A stretch of DNA of 64,000 nt from JACVRW01 sp963734365 (GTDB taxonomy: Bacteria > Actinomycetota > Thermoleophilia > Solirubrobacterales > Thermoleophilaceae): positions 992,001 to 1,056,000 of the forward strand of contig CAVTGV010000004.1 of NCBI GenBank assembly GCA_963734365.1, given 5' to 3'. The notes beneath the pieces are model-generated. The model was not told the origin of the DNA. It did not search any database and saw only the letters and a list, made by a program, of their open reading frames with translations. Below, one piece after another: positions 1-9,600 of this stretch. A program made the position numbers and the translations under genes. Numbering within the stretch: position 1 is the stretch's first letter; every line of letters begins with the position of its first letter.

Positions 1-357
1 TCGATGGTGAAGCTCTCCGAGTACATGGCCATCGGCCGGCCGATCGTCTCCTACGACCTGCCGGAGTCGAGGTTCGCCGCCGGGCCCGCGGCCGTCTTCG
101 CCCGGGCCGACGACGTGGACGACTTCGCCACGCGGATCGACGACCTGCTCGACCGGCCGGACCTGCGTGACGAGCTGGGGGCCGCCGGACGCGGACGCGC
201 CGAGAGCCTGCTCGCCTGGGAGCACCAGGAGCGTGCGCTCCTGGCCGCCTACCGGCGCGCGCTGGGCGACGGCTCCCCATCGCCCACCCCCACGCCGGGC
301 GAGCCGCTGCTGGCCGCGGCATCAGTTCCGGAGCGGTCCGGCCGTTTGTCCTCCTAG
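1..357 (+). CDS. Glycosyltransferase family 4 (C-terminal part, truncated by window edge)
   Basis: Only the last ~118 codons are visible; the frame is open from base 1, so the real start lies upstream. The visible part has the typical end of a GT-B glycosyltransferase donor site: a 'KLSEYMAIGRPIVS' stretch, where the conserved region normally binds the sugar nucleotide, then an acidic helix-rich tail ending in 'RALLAAYRRAL' and a Pro/Ser/Thr-rich end. By family such enzymes move a sugar from a nucleotide donor to a lipid-linked or glycan acceptor at the inner membrane face. The stop (355-357) abuts the next gene with no gap, so the two are probably co-transcribed in the glycan locus. Acceptor and donor cannot be deduced. 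Confidence 0.8.
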   Translation, partial: SMVKLSEYMAIGRPIVSYDLPESRFAAGPAAVFARADDVDDFATRIDDLLDRPDLRDELGAAGRGRAESLLAWEHQERALLAAYRRALGDGSPSPTPTPGEPLLAAASVPERSGRLSS

Positions 358-1272
358 ATGAGCCGCCTGCTCGTGATATCGCCCGTTCGCAACGAGGCCG
401 CGCATTTCGAGCGCGTCGCGCGGGCAATGGCCGCCCAGACGCGGCCGCCGGACACCTGGGTGGTCGTCGACGACGGTTCGACCGACGGCACCGCGGAGCT
501 CGTCGCACAGCTCGCCCGGGAGATCCCGTTCCTCGTGTCGGCCCGCGCGCCAGAGCGACAGGCCCAGACCCAGACCCGGACACGCGACCGGCTCGCCGCC
601 GCCGCGGCGCCGCGCACCTTCAACGCCGGCCTGGACGCCGTCGGCTGGGGCGAATACACCCACATCTCGAAGCTCGACGGCGACATGGAGCTGCCGCCCC
701 ACTACTACGAGCGGCTGCTCGCCGAGTTCCAGCGCGATCCCGCGCTGGGCATTGCCGGCGGGCGCTACACCGAGCTCGTCCACGGAGAGCCGCGCCTCAA
801 GCAGATCCCGCTCGAATATCACGTGAGCGGGGCGCTCAAGTGCTACTCGATCGACTGCTTCCGGGCCATCGGCGGTATCCGCGAGCGGCTCGGCTGGGAC
901 ACGATCGACGAGACCTACGCACGCATGCACGGCTTTGGGACCCGCACGGTCGCGGAGGGCATCGTGGCCGTCCACCACCGCGCCTGGGGTAGCGCGGACG
1001 GCACCCTGCGCGGGCGTGCCCGCTACGGCACGACGGCCTACATACTTCGCTTTCCGGCCTGGTGGGTGCTGGTGCGCTCGCTGAAGATGGCCACGTCGCC
1101 TCCCGAGGGCGTGTCCGGGCTGGCCTTTCTCTACGGCTACGCACGCGCGGCGCTCACGCGGGTCGCGAAGGTCGAGGACCCCGACTACCGCACCTTCCTC
1201 CGAGGCGAGTGCCGCGCCCGCGCGCGCGGCGCCCTCCACAGCGGGCGCCTGAAGGTCGCCTGGACGTCATGA
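358..1272 (+). CDS. Glycosyltransferase family 2
   Basis: 304 residues with a GT-A fold start: 'LVISPVRNEAAHF' near residue 4, the UDP-sugar motif 'VVVDDGSTDGT' near residue 35, and a DxD-like metal site 'KLDGDME' near residue 103. This fits a family 2 inverting glycosyltransferase adding sugars to a cell-surface glycan. The ATG follows the previous stop directly, and the end overlaps the next start by 4 bases (ATGA), so translation is coupled. No clear transmembrane segment follows the catalytic domain, so it probably acts as a soluble or peripheral enzyme. The sugar is unknown. Confidence 0.85.
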   Translation: MSRLLVISPVRNEAAHFERVARAMAAQTRPPDTWVVVDDGSTDGTAELVAQLAREIPFLVSARAPERQAQTQTRTRDRLAAAAAPRTFNAGLDAVGWGEYTHISKLDGDMELPPHYYERLLAEFQRDPALGIAGGRYTELVHGEPRLKQIPLEYHVSGALKCYSIDCFRAIGGIRERLGWDTIDETYARMHGFGTRTVAEGIVAVHHRAWGSADGTLRGRARYGTTAYILRFPAWWVLVRSLKMATSPPEGVSGLAFLYGYARAALTRVAKVEDPDYRTFLRGECRARARGALHSGRLKVAWTS

Positions 1273-2375
1273 CGAGCATGCCGGCCCCGGCTCAGACGAG
1301 CGAACGCCCGCAGGCCGGCCCCGGCGACGAGTCCGTCGACCAGGGCGAGCCGCGGCTCACCCGGCTCTCGCTGGACGACCCGCGCTGGGAGCGTTTCGCG
1401 TCGGCGTGCCCCACGGCAACACCGTTTCACCACCCCGCGTGGTCCGCGCTGTTGTCCGAGACCTACAGCTTCCCGGCCTTCGCGCTGGTGCTGCAGGACG
1501 CCGGCAGCATCGTCGCCGGCGCGCCGTTCCTCGAGGTCCGGACCCTCACGCGAAAGCGCCGCTGGATGTCGCTGCCGTTCACCGACGAATGCCCGCTTCT
1601 TGCGGCCGATCCTGCGAGCGAGCGCTGCTTCCTCGAGTCTCTCGCCTCCGCCGAGGAGCAGCTCGGCGCCCCGGCCGGCCTCGACCTGCGCACCTCTGCC
1701 GCCGCGATCGGCTGGCAGACCTCGGCCGGCGCGGTGATCCACGAGCTCGAGCTCGTCGAGGACGCGAACGAGGTGAAGCGCGGCTTCAGCAAGTCCCAGG
1801 TCGTGCGCAACATCAAGCGCGCCGAGCGCGAGGGCGTGACGGTGCGCGAGGCGAGCTCGGCTGCCGACCTCGACATCTTCTATGCCCTTCATCTGCGTAC
1901 GCGCCGGCGCCAGGGCGTGCCGATACAGCCGCGACGGTTCTTCGACCTGCTCTGGTCGCGCTTGCTGGCGCAGGGCCTGGGCTCGATCCTGCTGGCCGAG
2001 GCCGGTGGCCGGCCACTCGCGGGGGCCCTGTTCCTCTCCTGGAACGGCACCACGATCTACAAGTTCGGAGCCTCCGATCCGGAGGCCTGGAAGATGCGCC
2101 CGAACCATCCGCTGTTCTGGCACGCGATCCAGGAGGCCTGCGCCCGAGGCGACCGGCGCTTCGACTTCGGCCGCACCGATCTCGACAATCCCGGCCTGCG
2201 CGACTTCAAGAGCCGCTGGGGCGCAGTCGAGCGCCCGCTCGTCTACTCCACGACGATCCCGGGCGGCGGCCACGGAGCGGTCGGACGCGCCATGGAGGCC
2301 GCGATCCAGCGTGGGCCCGAGTGGATCTGCCGGGGTCTCGGCGAGGCGCTCTACCGCTACTCGGCGTCTCGGTGA
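1269..2375 (+). CDS. FemAB/GNAT-like acyltransferase
   Basis: 368 residues. The start at 1269 is chosen because it overlaps the upstream stop as ATGA. An N-terminal half containing 'FHHPAWSALLSETY' and a C-terminal half containing 'KFGASDPEAWKMRPNHPLFW' and 'FDFGRTDLDNPGLRDFKSRW' match the double-GNAT architecture of the FemAB-like (PF13480) family. Members transfer acyl or aminoacyl groups and are common in exopolysaccharide clusters. Here it probably modifies a glycan or cell-wall component made by neighbouring glycosyltransferases. The substrate is inferred from position only; a peptidoglycan cross-bridge role is possible but not supported by specific residues. Confidence 0.75.
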   Translation: MTSMPAPAQTSERPQAGPGDESVDQGEPRLTRLSLDDPRWERFASACPTATPFHHPAWSALLSETYSFPAFALVLQDAGSIVAGAPFLEVRTLTRKRRWMSLPFTDECPLLAADPASERCFLESLASAEEQLGAPAGLDLRTSAAAIGWQTSAGAVIHELELVEDANEVKRGFSKSQVVRNIKRAEREGVTVREASSAADLDIFYALHLRTRRRQGVPIQPRRFFDLLWSRLLAQGLGSILLAEAGGRPLAGALFLSWNGTTIYKFGASDPEAWKMRPNHPLFWHAIQEACARGDRRFDFGRTDLDNPGLRDFKSRWGAVERPLVYSTTIPGGGHGAVGRAMEAAIQRGPEWICRGLGEALYRYSASR

Positions 2376-2453
2376 GCGAAAAGAACCGGTCCGGACACCC
2401 GTTAGTGCGGGTAAGGGACTAGCCGCCCTCACCCGGCACCGACTCGAAATTTC

Positions 2454-3347
2454 ATGGATCCAGCAACGATTCGCTATGAGCTCACACGGCGCCGCCGCCT
2501 GGTCGGCGCTGTCCTCGTGCTCGCGATCGCCGTCGGCGTCCTCGTGACGAACAAGGTCTCGCTGTTCCCACCCGGTCTCGAGAGCCGCCAGGAGACTGTG
2601 GGCATCGCGAGCACCCGCGTGCTCGTGGACACGCCGGGCTCTCAGGTCGTGAACGTCAATCCGAAGGGCTCGGAGACCCTCGGTGAACGGGCCAGCCTGC
2701 TGGCCAGCCTGATGGTGGAGGGTGAGATCAAGGCCGCGATCGCGAAGCGCGCCGGGCTGAGCCCCAAGGACCTGCTGGCGACCACCGAGTCCACCGTCGA
2801 GTCGGCCAATGCCGCGCCGGAGGAGTCACGCGCGGCGCGAGTGAGCACCGCGAGCGCCAACTATTCGCTCACCACCCGAGTCCTCATCAACACCGACGGC
2901 GCGCAGCTGCCGCTGGTGGAGGTCGAGGCCGAGGCGCCGAACACCGCTTCCGCCGCAAAGCTCGCCGACGCGGCCGTCACCGGACTGTCGGATGCCCTCG
3001 ACCGCAAGGCGGCCGAGGAGGACACCGAATCCCAGGACCGGCTGACGGTGAGCCCGCTCGGATCGCCGCGCATCGAGGAGGCCACGCGCGGACCGGGTCT
3101 GCCACTCGCGCTGGCAGCGGCGATCGCCGTGTTCCTGGCCGGCTGTGGCGCCATCCTCTTGGCGGCGAGCACCTCGGCCGAGCGCCGCCCGATGGCCGGA
3201 GAGCCGGAGTACGAGACCTTCGAGGAGCTCGGACAGGACGACTACCTGTTCGACGAGCTGATGGCCGACGATCTGGAGCCCGTCCCGGCCCAGAACGGGG
3301 AGCCCGACGCCTACACCGCCGGACGCGACCCCTCCGTCCGTCCGTGA
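2454..3347 (+). CDS. Wzz-like polysaccharide chain-length/export membrane protein
   Basis: 297 residues with a membrane segment at about residues 16-33, an extracytoplasmic region of ~180 residues, a second segment at about 217-240, and an acidic cytoplasmic tail rich in Glu and Asp. This two-helix topology with a large periplasmic-side domain is that of Wzz/Wzc-type polysaccharide co-polymerases, which set chain length and interact with the polymerase or export machinery. There is no C-terminal tyrosine-kinase domain. It follows a 78-base gap that may hold a promoter and overlaps the next glycosyltransferase by 4 bases (GTGA). Assignment rests on topology and context, not on a strong motif. 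Confidence 0.6.
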   Translation: MDPATIRYELTRRRRLVGAVLVLAIAVGVLVTNKVSLFPPGLESRQETVGIASTRVLVDTPGSQVVNVNPKGSETLGERASLLASLMVEGEIKAAIAKRAGLSPKDLLATTESTVESANAAPEESRAARVSTASANYSLTTRVLINTDGAQLPLVEVEAEAPNTASAAKLADAAVTGLSDALDRKAAEEDTESQDRLTVSPLGSPRIEEATRGPGLPLALAAAIAVFLAGCGAILLAASTSAERRPMAGEPEYETFEELGQDDYLFDELMADDLEPVPAQNGEPDAYTAGRDPSVRP

Positions 3348-4414
3348 CCCGCGACCACTCCCCGGGCCTGCCCCGGGTGAGCGTGATCGTGCCGTGCTAT
3401 GGCTACGCCGACGTTCTCACCGGGTGCGTCGAGAGCGTCCTCGCACAGGAGGGCGTCGAGGTCTCGGTTCTCATCATCGACGACCGCTCGCCCGACGACA
3501 CCCCGGCCGTGGGACAGGCGCTGGCGAACGCCGACCCGCGGGTCGAGTACCGCCGCCACGAGCTCAATGCGGGCCTGATCGCCACCGCCAACGAAGGCCT
3601 CGAATGGGCGGACGGCGACTACGTCCTGCTGCTTTCCGCCGACGACCTGCTGGTGCCCGGCGCGCTCCAGCGCGCAACGACGGTGATGGAGGAGCAGCCG
3701 CGCGTCGGCATGGTCTACGGGCGTCCGCTGCTGGCTCCCTCCGGCCGGCCGCTGCCGGTGCCCGGCGGCAGGTGGCGCGGCACCACCACGTGGCCCGGCA
3801 AGGACTGGATCGGCCTGCGCTGCCGGACCGGCCACAACTGCATCTCCTCGCCCGAGGCCGTCGTGCGCAACTCGGTGCAGCGAAAGGTCGGTGGCTACAA
3901 CCCGCTCTGCTTTCACACGAGCGATCTCGAGATGTGGCTGCGGATCGCCGCCGTGTCGGATATCGCGTACATCCGCGGCGTCCCACAGGCCATCTACCGC
4001 ATCCATCCGGGCAGCATGCTCCGCAGCCAGGAGGGGCCCCTGGTGGACCTGCGCGAGCGCAGACTCGGCTTCGACTGCTTCTTCGAGGCGTGCGGATCCA
4101 AGCTTCGCGACCCCGGCAAGCTGCACGCCCAGGCGATGCGCGCACTCGCCCGCCAGGCGCTATGGCAGGCGAGCCGGGCGGTCGACAAGGGACATGTCCG
4201 GGGCGCCGACGCCGCGCCCTTCGACGAGCTGGTGGAGTTCGCGCTCGAGGTCTATCCCGACACCAAGCACCTGCGGGAATGGCGCGGCCTCCAGCTACGG
4301 CGCATGATCGGTGAGGGCCGGTCGAAGCTCTTCCCGCCTTTCATCGTCACCGGCATCGCCCATCGGCTGAGCTACCACGCGGCCCGGCTGCGCTGGAAGC
4401 TCCGGGGCGTGTGA
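3344..4414 (+). CDS. Glycosyltransferase family 2
   Basis: 356 residues starting at a GTG that overlaps the upstream stop. 'VSVIVPCYGYADVL' near residue 12 and 'LIIDDRSPDDT' near residue 43 are the GT-A donor-binding motifs, and 'LLLSADDLLVPGAL' near residue 93 carries the metal-binding acidic pair. Beyond ~250 residues the C-terminal part is helical and basic, without a clear membrane span. By family it is an inverting glycosyltransferase; with the neighbours it should add a sugar to the same surface glycan. The end overlaps the epimerase start (4411) by 4 bases. Confidence 0.85.
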   Translation: MTRDHSPGLPRVSVIVPCYGYADVLTGCVESVLAQEGVEVSVLIIDDRSPDDTPAVGQALANADPRVEYRRHELNAGLIATANEGLEWADGDYVLLLSADDLLVPGALQRATTVMEEQPRVGMVYGRPLLAPSGRPLPVPGGRWRGTTTWPGKDWIGLRCRTGHNCISSPEAVVRNSVQRKVGGYNPLCFHTSDLEMWLRIAAVSDIAYIRGVPQAIYRIHPGSMLRSQEGPLVDLRERRLGFDCFFEACGSKLRDPGKLHAQAMRALARQALWQASRAVDKGHVRGADAAPFDELVEFALEVYPDTKHLREWRGLQLRRMIGEGRSKLFPPFIVTGIAHRLSYHAARLRWKLRGV

Positions 4415-5487
4415 GCCGAGTGCGTCAAAAGAAGGATGTCCAGCGGCCCGTTGAGTGGACTATGAACCCTGAGCGGACGGATTCCCTGCGCGGCCGGCGC
4501 ATCCTCGTCACCGGCGGAGCGGGCGTGGTGGGCTCCCATATCGTGGATCAGCTGATCCCGCTGGGGCCGTCCGAGATCGTGGTGGTCGACAACTTCGTGC
4601 GTGGCCGGCGGGAGAACCTCGCCAACGCGGTCGCGAGCGGCCCGGTCACGATCGTCGACGCCGACATCCGCGACGAGGCCCGCATGCGCTCGCTCATGGC
4701 GGGCATCGACGTGCTCTTTCACCAGGCGGCGATCCGGATCACCCAGTGCGCCGAAGAGCCGCGCCTGGCTCTCGACGTGCTCGTGACCGGCACCTTCAAC
4801 GTGCTCGAGGCTGCGGTCGACGCAGAGGTGGACCGGGTGGTCTGCGCTTCATCGGCCTCCGTCTACGGGCTCGCGGAGACCTTTCCCACCACCGAGTCCC
4901 ATCACCCCTACGCGAACGACACGCTGTACGGCGCGGCCAAGACCTTCAACGAGGGTCTTTTGCGCAGCCTTCACTCGATGAGCGGGCTCGACTACGTGGC
5001 GCTGCGCTACTTCAACGTCTACGGGGCGCGCATGGACATCCATGGCCTGTACACCGAGGTGCTCGTGCGCTGGATGGAGCGCATCGCCTCCGGCACCCCG
5101 CCGTTGATCCTCGGCGACGGGTCCCAGACGATGGACTTCATATACGTCGAGGACGTGGCCCGCGCCAACGTCCTGGCCGCCCAGAGCGACGTGACCGACC
5201 GCGCCTACAACGTCGGCAGCGGCACCGAGACGAGCCTGCTCGAGCTGGCCGAAGCTCTGCTGCGCGTGATGGGATCCGACCTCGACGTCGAGCATGGTCC
5301 CGAGCGCTCGGTCAACAAGGTCAGTCGCCGCCTCGCGAGCGTGGCGGCAGCCCGCGACGAGCTCGGCTTCGAGGCCGAGGTCGGCCTCGAAGAGGGGCTG
5401 ACCCGGCTCGTCGACTGGTGGCAGTCAGAGCGCGCGGCGGCCAACGGATCGGCCGGCACCGGCGTCGCCGGGCGCGTGCTCGCATGA
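4411..5487 (+). CDS. NAD-dependent sugar-nucleotide epimerase/dehydratase (SDR)
   Basis: 358 residues from the GTG at 4411; an alternative ATG lies at 4462, closer to the fold start. The Rossmann motif 'VTGGAGVVGSH', 'CASSASVYG' with the catalytic Ser, and 'LYGAAKTFNE' with the YxxxK-type catalytic pair mark the extended SDR family (UDP-glucose 4-epimerase/GalE-like, or 4,6-dehydratase-like). It converts a nucleotide sugar for the transferases around it. The tail overlaps the DegT aminotransferase by 4 bases; an SDR followed by a DegT enzyme is a common pairing for amino-sugar synthesis. Exact reaction not decidable from motifs. Confidence 0.85.
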   Translation: MSRVRQKKDVQRPVEWTMNPERTDSLRGRRILVTGGAGVVGSHIVDQLIPLGPSEIVVVDNFVRGRRENLANAVASGPVTIVDADIRDEARMRSLMAGIDVLFHQAAIRITQCAEEPRLALDVLVTGTFNVLEAAVDAEVDRVVCASSASVYGLAETFPTTESHHPYANDTLYGAAKTFNEGLLRSLHSMSGLDYVALRYFNVYGARMDIHGLYTEVLVRWMERIASGTPPLILGDGSQTMDFIYVEDVARANVLAAQSDVTDRAYNVGSGTETSLLELAEALLRVMGSDLDVEHGPERSVNKVSRRLASVAAARDELGFEAEVGLEEGLTRLVDWWQSERAAANGSAGTGVAGRVLA

Positions 5488-6620
5488 ACGTCGCCTTCAC
5501 CAAGCCCTACTTCGGTGGCGGTGAGGGTGAGGCGCTGACCGCGGTCGTCGAGTCCGGCTGGGTCTCGCAGGGGCCACGCGTGCGCGACTTCGAGGTCGCC
5601 TTCGCGGCCCGCGTGGGCGCCGCCGAGGCGGTGGCCACCACCAACTGCACGACCGCGCTGGCGCTCTCCCTGTACGGCGTCGGGGTACGTCCGGGCGACG
5701 AGGTCATCGTGCCCTCGTTGTCGTTCATCGCCACGGCGAACGCCGTCTGGCACCTCGGCGCCACGCCGGTGTTCGCGGACATCGATCCGCTCACCTACAA
5801 CCTCGATCCGTCGGCGACCGAGGCCGCGATCACCCCGCGTACCAAGGCAATCATGCCCGTGCACCAGATCGGGCTGCCGGCCGACATGGACGGCTTCCTG
5901 CGGATCGCCGCCGAACGCGACCTCGCTCTCGTTGAGGACGCGGCGTGCGCGATCGGCGCCAGTTACCGCGGCCGGCCGATCGGCTCGCTCGGGCCGCCGG
6001 CCTGCTTCTCGCTCCACCCACGCAAGGTGATCACCACCGGTGAGGGCGGAATGATCACCACCAACGACGTCGAGCTCGCCGAGCGGCTGCGCAAGCTGCG
6101 CCAGCACGCCATGGACCTCTCCGACCTCGCCCGGCACAACGCCACCGACATCGTCTTCGAGAGCTATCCCGAGCGCGGCTGGAACGCACGCATGACCGAC
6201 CTCCAGGGAGCGCTCGGCCTGCGTCAGCTCGAGGTGCTCGACTGGATCCTCGCCTCCCGAGCGCGCGTCGCCGGCCGCTACAACGAGGCGCTGGCGCAGC
6301 TCCCGGGGCTCGCGCCGCCCTTCGAGCCCGACTACGCGGTGCGCACGTGGCAGTCCTACCCCGTTCGTCTGGGGCGCGATGCCCTGGTCGACAGGACCGA
6401 GCTCATGCGGAGGCTCCTCGCGGACGGCATCGCGACTCGCCGCGGCATCATGGCGACGCACCACGAGCTGTCCTACGCCGACGGCGCTCCGGTCTTGCCG
6501 CACACCGACGCGGCCACCGAGGAAGTGCTGCTGCTTCCGATCTTTCCTGAGTTGACCACCGAGGAGCAGGACTACGTGGTCGATCGCCTCGCCACCCACG
6601 CGGTGGCTGTGGCCGCCTGA
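5484..6620 (+). CDS. DegT/DnrJ/EryC1/StrS-family sugar aminotransferase
   Basis: 378 residues from the ATG at 5484, overlapping the epimerase stop as ATGA. PLP-fold signatures: 'TTNCTTALALSL' near residue 54, 'EDAACAIGASY' near residue 152, and 'SLHPRKVITTGEGG' near residue 180, whose Lys is the expected PLP Schiff-base lysine. 'GWNARMTDLQGALG' near residue 232 is also typical. The family transfers an amino group from glutamate or glutamine to a keto-sugar nucleotide, which the upstream SDR enzyme may supply. The beta-helix acetyltransferase at 13202-13681 could then acetylate the amine. Confidence 0.9.
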   Translation: MNVAFTKPYFGGGEGEALTAVVESGWVSQGPRVRDFEVAFAARVGAAEAVATTNCTTALALSLYGVGVRPGDEVIVPSLSFIATANAVWHLGATPVFADIDPLTYNLDPSATEAAITPRTKAIMPVHQIGLPADMDGFLRIAAERDLALVEDAACAIGASYRGRPIGSLGPPACFSLHPRKVITTGEGGMITTNDVELAERLRKLRQHAMDLSDLARHNATDIVFESYPERGWNARMTDLQGALGLRQLEVLDWILASRARVAGRYNEALAQLPGLAPPFEPDYAVRTWQSYPVRLGRDALVDRTELMRRLLADGIATRRGIMATHHELSYADGAPVLPHTDAATEEVLLLPIFPELTTEEQDYVVDRLATHAVAVAA

Positions 6621-6664
6621 CCCAGGTCCGAAGTTCAGACTCCCGGGCCAGCAGTTCTCGCCCA

Positions 6665-9600
6665 GTGCCGTCGTTGATCGGGGCACATGGACTCGCTGAA
6701 CTGGCCGGTTCCGTAGTGCGCCGCGCTCCGCTGTTGCTAGGCGTGCTGACCGTCATCGTGACGGCACTCGGCTTCACCCCTGCTCCGGCAGCAGCGGCGC
6801 CCTGCGATGCGCCCATCCAGAGCCAGGTCGCCTGCGAGAACACCAAGCCGGGCAACCCGGCCAGCGAGTGGGACGTCTCGGGCTCGGGCGATCCGAACAT
6901 CCAGGGCTTCACCACGGACATCAGCGCGGACCAGGGCCAGACGGTCCAGTTCAAGATCGACTCCGTGACGAGCCTGTACCGGCTCGACATCTACCGCATG
7001 GGCTGGTACGGCGGCTCGGGAGCCCGCAAGGTCGCCACGGTGCGCCCGCTCACCGGCACCCCACAGCAGCCGGCCTGCCTGACCAACGCAGCCACCGGGC
7101 TGGTGGACTGCGGCAACTGGTCGCAATCCGCGTCGTGGACGGTGCCGGCCGACGCCGTGTCGGGGATCTACTTCGCCAAGCTGGTGCGCGAGGACGCTGG
7201 CGGCGGCTCGAGCCACGTGATGTTCGTCGTACGTGACGACGACGGCGCCTCCGAGCTCCTGTTCCAGACCTCGGACACCACCTGGCAGGCCTACAACCGC
7301 TACGGCGGCAACAGCCTCTACACCGGCGGCCCCGGCACCGGGCCGGGCCGGGCCTACAAGGTCAGCTACAACCGCCCCTTCACCACCCGCGGCTACGCGC
7401 CGGAGGACTGGGTCTTCAACGCCGAGTACCCGATGGTGCGCTGGCTCGAGCGCAACGGCTACGACATGAGCTACTCCACGGGCGTCGACGGCCAGCGCCG
7501 TGGGGCCGAGCTGCTGGAGCACGAGACGGTGATGTCGGTGGGCCACGACGAGTACTGGTCCGGCGGGCAGCGCGCGAACTTCGAGGCGGCCCGGGCGGCG
7601 GGCGTGAACCTCGCCTTCTTCTCCGGCAACGAGGTGTTCTGGAAGACCCGCTGGGAGCCGAGCATCGACAGCTCGGCCACCGCCAACCGCACCCTCGTCA
7701 GCTACAAGGAGACCCACGCCGGGGCGAAGATCGATCCCCAGCCGGGAGTCTGGACGGGCACGTGGCGCGACCCCCGCTTCAGCCCGCCGGCTGACGGCGG
7801 CCGCCCCGAGAACGCGCTCACCGGCCAGCTGTTCATGGTCAACGACGGCGCCACCACCTCGATCCGCGTGCCCTCCGACGACGGCAAGATGCGCCTCTGG
7901 CGCAACACGAGCGTGGCCTCGCTCGGCGCCGGCCAGGAGGCGGTCCTCCCCGACGGCACGCTGGGCTATGAGTGGGACGAGGATCCCGACAACGGCTTCC
8001 GGCCCGCCGGGTCGGTCCGCATGTCCAGCACCACGGTCAACCCGGCACCGGTTCTCACCGACAACGGCTCGAACTTCGGATCCGGTGTGGCGAACCACCA
8101 CCTGACGCTGTACAAGGCCTCCAGCGGGGCGCTCGTATTCGGCGCCGGCACGGTTCAGTGGTCGTGGGGCCTCGACAACCAGCACGACCGCGGCAGCGCG
8201 GCGGCCGACTCCCGCATGCAGCAGGCCACGGCCAACCTCTTCTCCGACATGGGTGCGCAGCCGTCGACCCTGCAGGCCGGTCTCGTAGCGCCCGTCCGCA
8301 GCACCGATACCACGGCACCCAATTCGACCATCACCTCGCCCGCCAACGGCGCGGCGCTGGCCGGTGGCCAGCAGGTCACGATCACCGGCACGGCCTCCGA
8401 CACCGGCGGCGGCGTGGTGGGAGCCGTGGAGGTGTCCGTGGACGGTGGCACCACCTGGCGCATGGCCAACGGCCGGGGCAACTGGACCTTCAACTGGACG
8501 CCCAGCGGATCGGGCACCTGGAACATCCGCAGCCGCGCGGTCGACGACAGCGCCAACCGCGAGACCGCGTCGGCCGGCATCTCCGGCACGGTGGGCCCGA
8601 GGACCTGCCCGTGCTCGATCTGGGACGGCTCCACGGTGCCGGCGAACGAGGTCGAGCCCAACGACCACGCCGCGGTCGAGCTGGGCGTGAAGTTCCGCCC
8701 GAACGTGGACGGACGGATCACCGGCCTGCGCTTCTACAAGGGCACCACCAACACCGGCACGCACGTCGGTCACCTGTGGTCGCGCACCGGCACGATGCTC
8801 GCCGAGGCCACCTTCACGGGAGAGACCGCGCGCGGCTGGCAGCAGGTCTCGCTCTCGAGCCCGGTGAACGTGACCGCCGGCACCACCTACGTGGCGTCCT
8901 ATCACGCTCCGGTGGGCCAGTACGCCTGGAACCGCAGCTACTTCGAGAGCTCGGGATTCGAGAGCGGCCCGCTGCGCGCTCTGGCGCAAGGTGAGGACGG
9001 CGGCAACGGCGTCTACGGGTACGGCCCCAGCCGCACGTTCCCGAGCAACACCTATCTCTCCGAGAACTACTGGGTCGACGTGGTCTTCGAGAACGGTGGC
9101 GGTGCTCCGGACACCACGCCGCCGACCGTCACCGGGGTCAGCCCGGCCGCCGGCGCGACCGGCGTGAGCTCGGGGGCCAACGTAACGGCCACCTTCAGCG
9201 AGCCGATGAACGCCTCGACGGTCACCTCGAGCACCGTGGAGCTGCGCGGTCCCGCCGGCGGACTGGTGAGCGCGGGCGTGACCTACGACCCCACCACCCG
9301 GACGGCGACGCTCGATCCCGCCGGCGCACTCGCCAACAGCACCGAGTACACCGCCACCGTCAAGAGCGGCGCGGGCGGAGTCAAGGACCAGGCCGGCAAC
9401 GCGCTCGCCAGCGACCGCACCTGGTCCTTCACCACCGCCCAGGCGCCTCCGCCGGGTGGCGGCTGCCCGTGCTCGATCTGGCCCAGCACAACGGTGCCCG
9501 CCAACGAGGCCCAGACGGGCGACACCAGCGCGGTGGAGCTCGGCGTGAAGTTCCGGCCGCAGGAGAACGGCCAGATCACCGGCCTGCGCTTCTACAAGGG